Source of the DNA: an uncultured Bacillota bacterium
GTDB lineage: Bacteria; Bacillota; Clostridia; Christensenellales; UBA1242
Direction of reading: 5' to 3'
NCBI GenBank assembly: GCA_946495675.1
Contig: CAMMDQ010000003.1
Location: 105,675-169,674 of the forward strand
DNA: 64,000 nucleotides
Shown here in pieces: positions 53,456 through 61,551 of the stretch (the first letter of the stretch is position 1; each line of letters starts with the position of its first letter). The translations under genes were made by a program, and so were the position numbers. The notes under the pieces are model-generated. The model was not told where the DNA came from, made no database searches, and saw only the letters and a program-made list of their open reading frames with translations.

Positions 53456-55113
53456 AAATAGTAAGTTTGCATATAGAAAATTTTGGTAAGTTTTCTAATT
53501 TTGACATTTCTTTTGCCGATAAAATCAATCAATTTGTTTATGAAAATGGTTGGGGCAAAAGCACTCTTTGTGCTTTTATAAAGGTGATGCTTTATGGTAT
53601 GGATGCCAAGGGACGGAAAAAAGATTTTCAGTCGGAAAGGAGTAAATTTGAGCCTTGGCAGGGCGGCAATTATGGCGGCAGTTTAACATTTAAAGTTAAT
53701 GAAAAAGAATATCAGATTTTTCGTTTTTTTGGCAAAAGCCCTGAAGAAGACAAATTCCAGTTGCTAGATCTTGAGACAAATGCGATTAGCAAAAAATTTT
53801 CACAAAACCTTGGAGAAGAACTCTTGGGGATTGGTAAAGATTCCTTTTCAATTTCCGCTTTTTTTGCTCAGTCAGGTATTGACAATTTTATAACTGACGA
53901 AGTGGTCTCAAATTTAGCGGGTATTGAAAGATATAAAAACGATGTTGAAAAGACTGAACAGGCTATCAATATTCTTGAAAAGAAACGCAAAGAAACAGTC
54001 TCTCATCTTATCAAACCTCATCAAATCAAAAGTATAGAAAAAAATATCGAAAGTTTAGAAGAAGATATTGGGGGAAAAGAGAGTAAAGCCAAAATCTTAT
54101 TGTCTCAGTTTGAAGAAACTATGGCTGTAAAAGATGAATTTATGAAAAAATTTGCTGAAACAGAAAAGCAGCTTGAAAAAAATTATAAAATTGCAAAAGA
54201 AAGGCAACAAGTGCAGAATTTGCTAAATGAAAAAACTTTGCAGCTTCATGAAAAGTTAGACTCCCAGAGTAGACCTAAATTTTCTACACTAATGTTTATC
54301 TCAATCGTTTGTGGCATTTTTGGGCTTATTTTTGTTTTTCTTGCTGCATTTGCAATTTTGTCTTTGTCAGTTGCCTTGCCGTTGGCGGTGGTTTTGCTGC
54401 TCACTGGCCTTGGGTGTTTTGTGTTTGACAGGAAAAAACAAACAAAATCTGCCGATATTTTGCAGCTTGAAAATCAGCTGGGGCAGCTAAAATCCCAGCT
54501 GCAAGAGATGCCTGAATTTACAAATATTGATAGCGGAGAGTTGTATCAAGAAAAAAATAGGTTTGATCAAGAAGTTTTGATGAGACAATTTGCTTACAAC
54601 AATTTGCTTAGTGAAATTGAAAAAGAGAAAGAAGAGTTGGAGCTTTTGCAGTCAAATCATCAACAGATGCTTGATCAAAACAAAACAGGTGAAGACAAAA
54701 TTGCTATTTTGAAACAGGCTATGGATTTTTTAAAAACAGCCAGAGAGAATGTCAGCCAAAGGTTTGTTGCTCCATTAAACCAAAAATTTGTTCAACTTTT
54801 TAAACCTTTTGCAAAAGAAGATGTTAAAATTGACCATCAATTTAATGCCCTAGTTTTCACAAGGCAAGGTCTTAAAAGTTCTGAATTTTTGAGCAAGGGT
54901 TATCAAGATTTAATTGCAATTTGTCAACGATTTAGTATGCTTGATAACATTTATAAGCAAGAGAAACCGCCAATTATTTTAGATGATACATTTGTCAATA
55001 TAGACGATAATAAGTTCAAATTAGTCAGCGAAATTTTAAAAATCCTTTCTCAAAATTATCAAGTATTGTATTTTACCTGCAGTGAAAGCAGAAAAATTGA
55101 AGAAAAGACCTAA
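53452..55113 (+). CDS. YhaN/SbcC-type SMC-like ATPase
   Basis: 553 residues. The N-terminal half-ATPase has a variant P-loop ENGWGKST (about 31-38) and the Q-loop region AFFAQSGID. A coiled coil follows (about 160-270), then two hydrophobic helices (about 283-325), more coiled coil, and the C-terminal half-ATPase with LSKGYQDL signature and Walker B IILDDTFVNID. YhaN of Bacillus also carries central membrane helices, which supports the call. It is short for this family because the coiled coils are reduced. Stop codon lies in the terminator stem. Confidence 0.88.
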   Translation: MKIVSLHIENFGKFSNFDISFADKINQFVYENGWGKSTLCAFIKVMLYGMDAKGRKKDFQSERSKFEPWQGGNYGGSLTFKVNEKEYQIFRFFGKSPEEDKFQLLDLETNAISKKFSQNLGEELLGIGKDSFSISAFFAQSGIDNFITDEVVSNLAGIERYKNDVEKTEQAINILEKKRKETVSHLIKPHQIKSIEKNIESLEEDIGGKESKAKILLSQFEETMAVKDEFMKKFAETEKQLEKNYKIAKERQQVQNLLNEKTLQLHEKLDSQSRPKFSTLMFISIVCGIFGLIFVFLAAFAILSLSVALPLAVVLLLTGLGCFVFDRKKQTKSADILQLENQLGQLKSQLQEMPEFTNIDSGELYQEKNRFDQEVLMRQFAYNNLLSEIEKEKEELELLQSNHQQMLDQNKTGEDKIAILKQAMDFLKTARENVSQRFVAPLNQKFVQLFKPFAKEDVKIDHQFNALVFTRQGLKSSEFLSKGYQDLIAICQRFSMLDNIYKQEKPPIILDDTFVNIDDNKFKLVSEILKILSQNYQVLYFTCSESRKIEEKT

Positions 55114-55132
55114 ATTAAATTAGGTCTTTTTG
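55103..55132 (+). terminator. Terminator of the yhaO/yhaN-like operon
   Basis: Perfect 11-bp stem (55103-55113 with 55120-55130), six-base loop, T run. Confidence 0.85.
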
Positions 55133-55212
55133 TTTTCATCCTTTTAACAGCAGTGTCTTTAATCCTGTTTAAATATTTGATGGAGTAGAGGGATTCTTAA
55201 AAAATTTATATT

Positions 55213-55809
55213 TCATCCGCAATTATTCAGCTGTTTGTTTAGCTGACAAATTTTATTGTATAAGTCCTTCCAACTTTTTACAAATGGTAAATTTTCTTTT
55301 TCTCTCCAATTATATTTTGTGAGCATAAGAATGCAATTTACGCCATTATTTCGCATAATTTTGCATTGGCTGCAAACATCATCAAACATAACATCGATTT
55401 TGTTTGCAAAGCATTCAGGCGTTTTATCACGATTTTTTGATATGATCAGTTTCGTATATTTGATTTTACGTTTTTTAAGCCATTCTTTTGTGGTCTCTTC
55501 AGGGTGTTTATAATCGGGGTATACTCTGTGAGAGATGAGAAAGAGTTTGTGACCTTCCTGCAAAAGTCTATCCATTACTTTTTTGCAATCTTTTCTTAAG
55601 AACAAATCTTTAGCAATTGTTTCCATGTTGTTTGCATAAAACTTGACCACTTCATCACGCGACCAGTCAAACATTCCATCATTTATATGAAGAGCCTCTT
55701 TATTTATAATGCCTCTATTTCTTTTTAACTTATCTTCTTTTAAAAAAGCTTTGAAAACGGCAAGATCAAAATTTGATATTACATTATCAATGTCAAGTCC
55801 TATATTCAT
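55213..55809 (-). CDS. HAD-superfamily 5-prime nucleotidase-like protein (NT5C type)
   Basis: 198 residues. The HAD nucleophile motif is LDIDNVIS (Asp6 and Asp8), motif II is FLISHR, and the metal-binding motif is MFDDV. The length and spacing match the NT5C/PF06941 deoxyribonucleotidase-like group. The substrate is unknown. AGAGG precedes the ATG. It is clearly related to the N-terminal half of the protein at 59071. It lies downstream of the SDR gene on the same strand but behind a terminator. Confidence 0.82.
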   Translation of the reverse strand: MNIGLDIDNVISNFDLAVFKAFLKEDKLKRNRGIINKEALHINDGMFDWSRDEVVKFYANNMETIAKDLFLRKDCKKVMDRLLQEGHKLFLISHRVYPDYKHPEETTKEWLKKRKIKYTKLIISKNRDKTPECFANKIDVMFDDVCSQCKIMRNNGVNCILMLTKYNWREKENLPFVKSWKDLYNKICQLNKQLNNCG

Positions 55810-55841
55810 TTTTACCTCTTAGATAAGTATAGCACAAAATA

Positions 55842-55871
55842 AAAAATTTAAGAAAAGAATTTCTTAAATTT
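55842..55871 (-). terminator. Terminator after the SDR gene
   Basis: Perfect 12-bp inverted repeat (55844-55855 with 55860-55871), four-base loop, followed on the minus strand by a T-rich stretch. Confidence 0.65.
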
Positions 55872-55929
55872 ATAAGTGTTTTTATAAGTGTTTTATTAAT
55901 AAATTATAAGACCGAAACAAGAGTTGATG

Positions 55930-56607
55930 TTAATTTTTTTTGATTTTAACATTTACTTCAACAACTTCAAGGCTTTTTGGTAAATTTATGATATCCCACA
56001 AAAATGCTGCTATATTTGCAGGATCTGCCCATTTTTGTTTTCGCAAATCTTCGGCTTTAGTTCCATTTACTCTATCCCAAATATCAGTCGCCATGGCACT
56101 TGGATTGAAATGAACTACACGGCATTTTGTGTTGATTAGTTCCAATCGCTGATGGATGCTTACCCCTCGATTTGCCCATTTGCTTGCTCCATAAACAGAC
56201 ATTTCGCTGTAACCACCAAGGATGACAGTTGAACCTACATTAACAATGTCTGCTTCGTTTGCTTTGATTAAATCAAGTAGTTTGGAGGTGAGATATATTG
56301 GAGCAAAAGCGTTCACACGCATCACTCTTTCAATTTCTTTATATTTGATTGCATTTTGTGTTTGTTCAGAAGCCACGCCTGCATTATTTACTAGGACATC
56401 AAATTTTGAATATTTTTTAATAATTTCGTTGGCAGCTTTGTCAATTTGTTTTTCATCAGTTAAATCACATAAAATATTGACAACACCTTTCAAATCGCAT
56501 TTTTCATTTGCGACATTAACAACCTTGCATTTATTTTTTAAAGCTATTTTAGCAAGCTCTTTCCCAAGTCCGCTGCTTGCTCCAGTTATTACAATACTTT
56601 TTATCAT
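55930..56607 (-). CDS. Short-chain dehydrogenase/reductase
   Basis: 225 residues. Classical SDR: nucleotide-binding TGASSGLG (residues 8-15), NNAG (74-77), and the catalytic triad Ser126, Tyr139 and Lys143 (VYGASK). The cofactor is NAD(P). The substrate cannot be inferred. AGGAGCG lies six bases before the ATG. Followed by its own terminator. Confidence 0.9.
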   Translation of the reverse strand: MIKSIVITGASSGLGKELAKIALKNKCKVVNVANEKCDLKGVVNILCDLTDEKQIDKAANEIIKKYSKFDVLVNNAGVASEQTQNAIKYKEIERVMRVNAFAPIYLTSKLLDLIKANEADIVNVGSTVILGGYSEMSVYGASKWANRGVSIHQRLELINTKCRVVHFNPSAMATDIWDRVNGTKAEDLRKQKWADPANIAAFLWDIINLPKSLEVVEVNVKIKKN

Positions 56608-56732
56608 GTGCGCTCCTACTGATATATGTTGTTATGCGGCTAAGAATAATCTTCGATTTGCATCAAACAATCAAATCTGTTTCTAAAAAAGATTTTTTGA
56701 TAAGTTGAAGTTGCCAAAATTTTACAATTCAG

Positions 56733-56762
56733 CAAGCCTCACTCGTAGGTTTGACTTCCAAC
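56733..56762. repeat. Degenerate T-arm-like element next to tRNA-Leu
   Basis: GCCTCACTCGTAGGTTTGAC and the next ten bases align base for base, with few changes, to the GTCTCACCCAAGGGTTCGAC unit at the right edge of the window. It has no adjoining hairpin. Confidence 0.4.
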
Positions 56763-56799
56763 TTGAATTAACAAAGGTTTGTCTTTGATAAATTTTCTC

Positions 56800-56885
56800 T
56801 GGTGCTGGTGGTGGGAGTCGAACCCACACGGTGTTGCCACCTCAGGATTTTAAGTCCTGTGCGTCTGCCATTCCGCCACACCAGC
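56800..56885 (-). tRNA. tRNA-Leu (anticodon TAA)
   Basis: A class II tRNA with a long variable arm and encoded CCA. The anticodon stem CAGGA/TCCTG encloses CTTAAAA, giving anticodon TAA for UUA codons. The T-arm is GTGGGTTCGACTCCCAC, and the acceptor GCTGGTG pairs with CACCAGC. Confidence 0.92.
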
Positions 56886-57160
56886 ATATTAAATTGTAGG
56901 GCAGTAGAAATCAAGGTTATTAATTTCGTTTACGCACAGGACTTTAAGTCTGTGCTTCTATCACCCCAAAAATTTTAGCAAATTTCCGGGGGCGCACCAC
57001 TGCCGCCCCAAAATCTTTAACAAGTTTTTTAAACGATGGCTTTGGCTGCAAATTCAACGGGGGGGGAGGGTATCGAATTTATTTTTATGCAGGAGGTGTT
57101 CTGCATTTTTGTCGAAAGCCTAAAGGAGCTGATTAATATGTTTTGCAAAAATCTCTTTAT
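56886..57160. other. Gap between tRNA-Leu and tRNA-Cys, unusually G/C-rich patches
   Basis: No gene seen. It holds a GGGGCG/CGCCCC hairpin (about 56990-57009), an eight-base G run (57059-57066), and a short sequence resembling a tRNA-Leu anticodon arm (about 56934-56957). Confidence 0.5.
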
Positions 57161-57188
57161 AAAAACGGCGACCTCTAAAAGAAGTCGC
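57161..57188 (-). terminator. Terminator after tRNA-Cys
   Basis: On the minus strand a 9-bp stem (57188-57180 with 57176-57168, one G-U), loop TTT, then CGTTTTT. Confidence 0.7.
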
Positions 57189-57191
57189 TTT

Positions 57192-57266
57192 TGGAGGTAC
57201 CACCCGGATTTGAACCGGGGAATAAAGGTTTTGCAGACCTTTGCCTTACCGCTTGGCGATGGTACC
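57192..57266 (-). tRNA. tRNA-Cys (anticodon GCA)
   Basis: Complete cloverleaf with encoded CCA. The anticodon stem AAGGT/ACCTT encloses CTGCAAA, giving anticodon GCA. The discriminator base is U, as expected for tRNA-Cys. It lies three bases from tRNA-Gly, so they are co-transcribed. Confidence 0.93.
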
Positions 57267-57269
57267 ATT

Positions 57270-57344
57270 TGGAGCGGAAGACGGGATTCGAACCCGCGAC
57301 ATTTGCCTTGGCAAGGCAACGCTCTACCACTGAGCCACTCCCGC
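57270..57344 (-). tRNA. tRNA-Gly (anticodon GCC)
   Basis: Complete cloverleaf with encoded CCA. The anticodon stem TTGCC/GGCAA encloses TTGCCAA, giving GCC for GGC/GGU codons. The T-arm is CGGGTTCGAATCCCG. First gene of the Gly-Cys pair. Confidence 0.93.
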
Positions 57345-57392
57345 AAACTTGCATGCCAAGCATCTGTTGTGCTCCTCAAGGTTTGCTCCTAT

Positions 57393-57421
57393 AATATATC
57401 AAATTTTTAATAAAAAATCAA
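57393..57421 (-). promoter_or_regulatory. Promoter of the tRNA-Gly/Cys operon
   Basis: On the minus strand: TTGATT (57421-57416), 17-base spacer, TATATT (57398-57393). Confidence 0.65.
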
Positions 57422-57534
57422 CTGTTTTTACCAAAATAATAAAATAAATTTGAAAAAGCACTACCTATTGATAAAATTATCACAGATGCCAGGATGCTGG
57501 CAATAATATATATTCCTTATATTTGAAAGTGGTA

Positions 57535-57560
57535 ACAAAAAAAGTGCACTAGGCACTATT
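57535..57560 (-). terminator. Terminator of the DegV-family gene
   Basis: Stem AGTGC/GCACT (57543-57547, 57553-57557), five-base loop, followed on the minus strand by a T run. Contains the stop codon. Confidence 0.65.
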
Positions 57561-58389
57561 TTTCAAAATAAACAATTCCGTAACATCTTGGCCCGACATG
57601 GGAGCCTACAACGCAACCAATTTCACAAGTTGTTATTTTTTGTTGCGGTGGCAATTTTGGCAAATACTTTTCTTTCAGTTTCTCAATGGCTGGAATGTTG
57701 TCTGAATGAATGAAATAAAAATCGTGGGCTGGGTCAAGTTCTTTGATTTGTGCAAACATAAAGCTGTCTGCTTGGTTTGCACCCATGCATTTTTTGATAT
57801 TGACAACTTTTCCATCAACTATGCTGACAATAGGTTTAACATTAAGCATAGAGCCGATAACGGCAGAGGATGAAGATAATCTTCCGCTGTTTTTAAGATA
57901 CTTAAGGTCGTTGATTGCGGCGTAAAGTTTGCATTTTTCTTTCAGTCTGTAAAACTCTTTGATGATTTTTTCAATATTTTGCTCTTTTTCCATAAATTTG
58001 CATAGTTCACAAATGATTGCCCCTTGTGCAACTGTTGTGCAGCCGCTCTCTTCAATAAAAACATTTTTCATGCCCAAAGAATCGGCAGCCATTTGCGCTT
58101 GAATTTTGGTTTGGCTCATTTCCATTGAGATGACAATGGTAAACACAAAAACATCCTCTTTGTTGGCATAATCTTTATAAAATTGCTCAAATTTATATGC
58201 ATTTGGCATTGCGGTTTTAGGGATTAGGTTGGTGTTTTCTATTTTATTATAAAATTCTTTTTTGCTTAAGCCTTCAGGATAGATTTCTTCACCAAAAGCA
58301 ACTTCAATGGGAATAATTGAAATATCATATTTTTCCAGATACTCTTCTGGAATATCACATGAAGCATCTGCAACTATTTTAAATTTCAT
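57556..58389 (-). CDS. DegV family fatty-acid-binding protein
   Basis: 277 residues. DegV/FakB proteins bind a fatty acid and present it to the kinase FakA for phosphorylation. Family markers: the opening FKIVADASCDIP, the SKKEFYNKI and PKTAMPNAYKFEQFY segments (Thr/Ser that contact the carboxylate), GAII, LKYLKNSGRLSS, the NVKPIVSIVDGKV stretch, and a C-terminal GPRCYGIVYF. ATG 58389 is chosen for the AAGGAGAG site; a longer frame to 58476 has none. Confidence 0.92.
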   Translation of the reverse strand: MKFKIVADASCDIPEEYLEKYDISIIPIEVAFGEEIYPEGLSKKEFYNKIENTNLIPKTAMPNAYKFEQFYKDYANKEDVFVFTIVISMEMSQTKIQAQMAADSLGMKNVFIEESGCTTVAQGAIICELCKFMEKEQNIEKIIKEFYRLKEKCKLYAAINDLKYLKNSGRLSSSSAVIGSMLNVKPIVSIVDGKVVNIKKCMGANQADSFMFAQIKELDPAHDFYFIHSDNIPAIEKLKEKYLPKLPPQQKITTCEIGCVVGSHVGPRCYGIVYFEK

Positions 58390-58431
58390 AACTCTCTCCT
58401 TGTTACAATATAAATAATACAATATATCTCT

Positions 58432-58467
58432 AAAAAAAACAAACAATTTAAAGAAAAAATTGTTTGA
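58432..58467 (-). terminator. Minus-strand terminator-like hairpin upstream of the DegV-family gene
   Basis: CAAACAATTT (58441-58450) and AAATTGTTTG (58458-58467) form a perfect 10-bp stem. On the minus strand it is followed by eight T (58440-58432, interrupted once by G). It could attenuate transcripts entering the DegV gene. Confidence 0.45.
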
Positions 58468-58532
58468 TTTTGGCAAGAGTTGTATGATAATAAAAAATTA
58501 TTTAAAATTTTGTAAAAAATTGTAAAAAATGT

Positions 58533-58561
58533 TTGGATATTTTGAAGAATTGTATTATACT
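58533..58561 (+). promoter_or_regulatory. Promoter of the Spo0A-C gene, preceded by a tandem repeat
   Basis: TTGGAT (58533-58538), 17-base spacer, TATACT (58556-58561). Two exact copies of TGTAAAAAAT (58511-58520, 58521-58530) abut the -35 region. Confidence 0.6.
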
Positions 58562-58583
58562 CAAGCTCGGAGGTAAGATAGTT

Positions 58584-58982
58584 ATGAGTGAAGTCGAGCA
58601 AAAGAAAATGATTTTTGTAGAAGAAAAACTAAGTTCATGGCTTTTAAAGATTAGAATAATGCCAAACACAAAAGGCTATCCGATTTTAAAAGATGTTGTT
58701 TTACAGCTAGTTTTCGACAGTTCTAAAAAAATCAACATGAACAAAATGTTGTATCCCGCTCTTGCAGAAAATTACAATATTTCAGTCAGTCAAATTGAGC
58801 GTAGACTGAAAACTGTATGTGAAATATGCAAACGAGAGTCTTCAGAAAGTGATTTAAGCCATCTTTTTGGTTATTCAAACATTGACACAATTTCTGTCAA
58901 ACAGGTTGTGTGTTCGCTTGCTGAAAGGCTGAATATGGAATACAGGTCTATGATGTATCATAATGGTTATAGTTTTTCGTAA
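58584..58982 (+). CDS. Spo0A C-terminal DNA-binding-domain protein without a receiver domain
   Basis: 132 residues. Residues 15-125 match the Spo0A effector domain: LLKIRIMPNTKGYPILKDVVLQLVF aligns with the Spo0A opening (IGMPPHLKGYQYLREAI), and NKMLYPALAENYNISVSQIERRLKTV aligns with the recognition-helix region (ELYPxIAxxYxTTPSRVERAIR). No phospho-receiver domain is fused or adjacent. It would bind DNA without phosphorylation control, perhaps competing with the true Spo0A. GGAGG precedes ATG 58584; the longer frame to 58533 starts inside the promoter. Confidence 0.85.
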   Translation: MSEVEQKKMIFVEEKLSSWLLKIRIMPNTKGYPILKDVVLQLVFDSSKKINMNKMLYPALAENYNISVSQIERRLKTVCEICKRESSESDLSHLFGYSNIDTISVKQVVCSLAERLNMEYRSMMYHNGYSFS

Positions 58983-58986
58983 AATT

Positions 58987-59012
58987 TCAAACTTTAGGGT
59001 TTGATTTTTTGT
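58987..59012 (+). terminator. Terminator after the Spo0A-C gene
   Basis: Stem TCAAAC/GTTTGA (58987-58992, 58999-59004), six-base loop, run of six T. Confidence 0.65.
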
Positions 59013-59019
59013 TTTTTAA

Positions 59020-59049
59020 TTGCTAAAAGGGCTTCATTTTTGATATAAT
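59020..59049 (+). promoter_or_regulatory. Promoter of the HAD-GNAT fusion gene
   Basis: TTGCTA (59020-59025), 18-base spacer, TATAAT (59044-59049). Confidence 0.65.
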
Positions 59050-59070
59050 AAGGCAGTACAGGAGAAAAAG

Positions 59071-60255
59071 ATGAGAATTGCAATTGATATGGATGATTGT
59101 ATTTGCAATACCCTTGAGTGGGATTTTGCTTGTGCCTGGATGTATAATAAAGAAAAGCATCCTCAGGATAAAAAATTTTATTATCAAATTTTTCATGCGG
59201 CACCAGAGATTTTCAATTTTTCGGAAGAAGAAAAGAAAGAGTTTTATCTTGAAAACAGAAGATTTATCATCAACAAAAAATTGATATATCCAAAACCTTT
59301 TGTTAAAGAAACGATAGATAAGCTGATGGCAGAAGGACATGAAATTTATATTTTGACTTCTCGTGAAGATTTTTATTGGTTGGGCGATGCTTATGGGCAT
59401 ACCAGCAAATGGCTGAAAAAATATAAAATTAATTATACTTCTCTTATTGTAAACTGCATTGAAAAGGGATTGAAATGCGCAGAAATAAGAGCAGATTTGC
59501 TTATTGATGATAACCCAAAGTTTATCTCACAGGTTAACAGCCAAGGAATACGAACAATAATAATTGCTGCACCTTACAACTTAAAATATAAAAATGTTTT
59601 AAATGAACATGCTTCTTGCTGGCCCGAAGTGTTTGAAATTGTCCAAGATTTGGATAGTTCGCTAAATGAATATCGTAAGTTTAAAGAAGAACGAGAAAGG
59701 TCAATTAAACATAATTTGAGATTCATTCCTATCACCAACAAAACAATTTTAAATGCAGTAAAATTGCAAGAAAGAATTGATAAGCGGCATTGCGTTTATC
59801 TCGATTATAAACACGCAATCAATTCTAAGAACCCTTATTATTTTATTTATGATGGTGATCATATAATTGGTTTAACTGGAACATATGAACTTGAGGGATA
59901 TCCTGATGATGTTTGGCTTGGTGTTGGCGGTATCTTGCCTAAATATATCCGTCAAGGTTTTGGGAAAAGGGTGCTGAAAAAACTTATTGAAAAGGCTAAA
60001 GAAGATGGGTATAAAAATTTCCGTATAATAAGCAATTTTAAAGAAAATCCAACTGCTCAAAGTCTTTACCGAGAAGTTTCACAAATTTGCGAAATCTATG
60101 ATAAAGATGACAAAGTTCCTTGCAGGTATATTTACTCAAAATCGCTGACTGATAGCCCAGTAAAAAAATGGGGCGACCGAGATGCCGGAGTAAAAGCTTT
60201 TGAAGCAAGAGAAAGGGCAAGTAAAAAAATTTTAAAGGATATGCCTGAATATTAA
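59071..60255 (+). CDS. Fusion of an NT5C-type HAD domain and a GNAT acetyltransferase domain
   Basis: 394 residues. Residues 1-190 are a HAD domain with nucleophile motif IDMDDCIC (Asp6, Asp8), motif II ILTSRED, and LLIDDNPKFI. They are related to the protein at 55213. Residues 215-365 are a GNAT domain with the acetyl-CoA-binding loop LPKYIRQGFGKRVLKKL and FKENPTAQSLY. Both halves look intact. The reaction is unknown; the fusion suggests that a phosphate-containing metabolite is both dephosphorylated and acylated. AGGAG precedes the ATG. The next gene is 29 bases downstream, probably in the same operon. Confidence 0.85.
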   Translation: MRIAIDMDDCICNTLEWDFACAWMYNKEKHPQDKKFYYQIFHAAPEIFNFSEEEKKEFYLENRRFIINKKLIYPKPFVKETIDKLMAEGHEIYILTSREDFYWLGDAYGHTSKWLKKYKINYTSLIVNCIEKGLKCAEIRADLLIDDNPKFISQVNSQGIRTIIIAAPYNLKYKNVLNEHASCWPEVFEIVQDLDSSLNEYRKFKEERERSIKHNLRFIPITNKTILNAVKLQERIDKRHCVYLDYKHAINSKNPYYFIYDGDHIIGLTGTYELEGYPDDVWLGVGGILPKYIRQGFGKRVLKKLIEKAKEDGYKNFRIISNFKENPTAQSLYREVSQICEIYDKDDKVPCRYIYSKSLTDSPVKKWGDRDAGVKAFEARERASKKILKDMPEY

Positions 60256-60284
60256 AAATTTGCAACAAAAAACTTGGAGAATTA

Positions 60285-61520
60285 ATGAAAAGACTTTTTA
60301 GAATCGGAAGCGGGTTGTTTATATACTCTTTAATACCAATTTTATCATGGATAGTTTTATCTTATACTTTAGGCGACAGCAGAATTTCAAATGTATATTC
60401 ACTGACTTATGCGATGCAATTTGTATGGATGATTTTAAAGTCGTTTTTTGCCTCAAGTGCCAACATAAGAAAACATAAAGAACAGCAGTCAAATGCAACT
60501 TGGAATGGTATTTTTTGGGGAACAATTTTTTCTGCAATTATTTTTGCGATTCCCCTTATTTTTGTGGATAATTATATTTCTTTTTTCGGTCAAGATGAAG
60601 AGTTGTATCGAATTTATGTTATTTATGCTATAGTTCAACTTTTTATACAAACAATGTTTTCTTTTATAATTGAAAAATTATTTTTTGAAGATAAGGATAA
60701 AATTGCAAATATACATTTGTTTGCATTTAATATTCTGAATTTTGTTGTGGTTGTGGTTTTGACATTATTAATAGAAAACACATTGCTTGCTTTTATTATC
60801 ACGCTTGCAATTTTATTCATTTATGTTTTGGCACTTTATATTTGGCAATTTGAAAAATTTAAAATAGATTTTTCATTCTTTAAAAATTTTAAATATGAGT
60901 CGGCTAGCATTGTGTCTTCTATTTTTATGATGCTTATTTATCTTTTCGGTTTTCAAAATGTTTTCTCGACAGGGGAAGAATATTTGATTGCTTTAAATTT
61001 GGTTACGCTTTGCACTGATGCTCAATGGGACTGCTTGGGTGCAATATCTACTGTGGCAAAAGTTGATATATCAAAAAACAGATATAACTACAGACAAGAG
61101 TTAAAAAACAGTTATTTTTTTACTTTGATAGTTATCGCAAGCAGTTTTGTTATGACCTTTGCATTGATCTTTCTATTTAATGCTTCTTTGCCTTTGGTTT
61201 TAATATATATGGCATTTCAAGTCTTCGATTTTCTTACAACACCAATTTCAGATATATTGGCGGTGTTCACGCAACTTGAATATTCACCTGTTTTGAATAC
61301 AATTATAAGTTTGTCAACCAAAGCCGTCCGCGTTTTGCTTTCTGTTGTGATCATGTCTCCATTCTGCACGGATATTGGGCAGGTTGTTGAAGCTGTGTTG
61401 TTGCTGGGGGCTCTAATGATAATCAGGTTCACAAAATATAAAGTTTCAGAGGGCAAGCTTTTAGTAAAGACCAGCGAAAATGATCTTGAGAATTTGCCTA
61501 ACGGTGAGGAAGGTGACTAG
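60285..61520 (+). CDS. MATE-like multidrug/polysaccharide-flippase-type membrane protein
   Basis: 411 residues with about 11-12 hydrophobic helices. The general pattern, including a conserved-looking repeat of helices with an internal charged loop near residues 275-290, resembles MATE/MOP exporters, but the usual MATE signature residues are not obvious. GGAG lies seven bases before the ATG. It directly follows the HAD-GNAT gene, so the two may act together, for example modifying and exporting one compound. This is inference. Confidence 0.65.
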   Translation: MKRLFRIGSGLFIYSLIPILSWIVLSYTLGDSRISNVYSLTYAMQFVWMILKSFFASSANIRKHKEQQSNATWNGIFWGTIFSAIIFAIPLIFVDNYISFFGQDEELYRIYVIYAIVQLFIQTMFSFIIEKLFFEDKDKIANIHLFAFNILNFVVVVVLTLLIENTLLAFIITLAILFIYVLALYIWQFEKFKIDFSFFKNFKYESASIVSSIFMMLIYLFGFQNVFSTGEEYLIALNLVTLCTDAQWDCLGAISTVAKVDISKNRYNYRQELKNSYFFTLIVIASSFVMTFALIFLFNASLPLVLIYMAFQVFDFLTTPISDILAVFTQLEYSPVLNTIISLSTKAVRVLLSVVIMSPFCTDIGQVVEAVLLLGALMIIRFTKYKVSEGKLLVKTSENDLENLPNGEEGD

Positions 61521-61551
61521 CCTAAAATTTGAAAGTTTTGCCTAGGATGGC

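Noticed and set aside
56222..56686. 154-residue plus-strand open frame opposite the SDR gene
   Set aside because: Antisense shadow of a gene with complete SDR motifs and a good ribosome binding site.
57029..57410. Open frames on both strands across the tRNA-Cys and tRNA-Gly genes
   Set aside because: They translate tRNA sequence; the cloverleaves explain the region.
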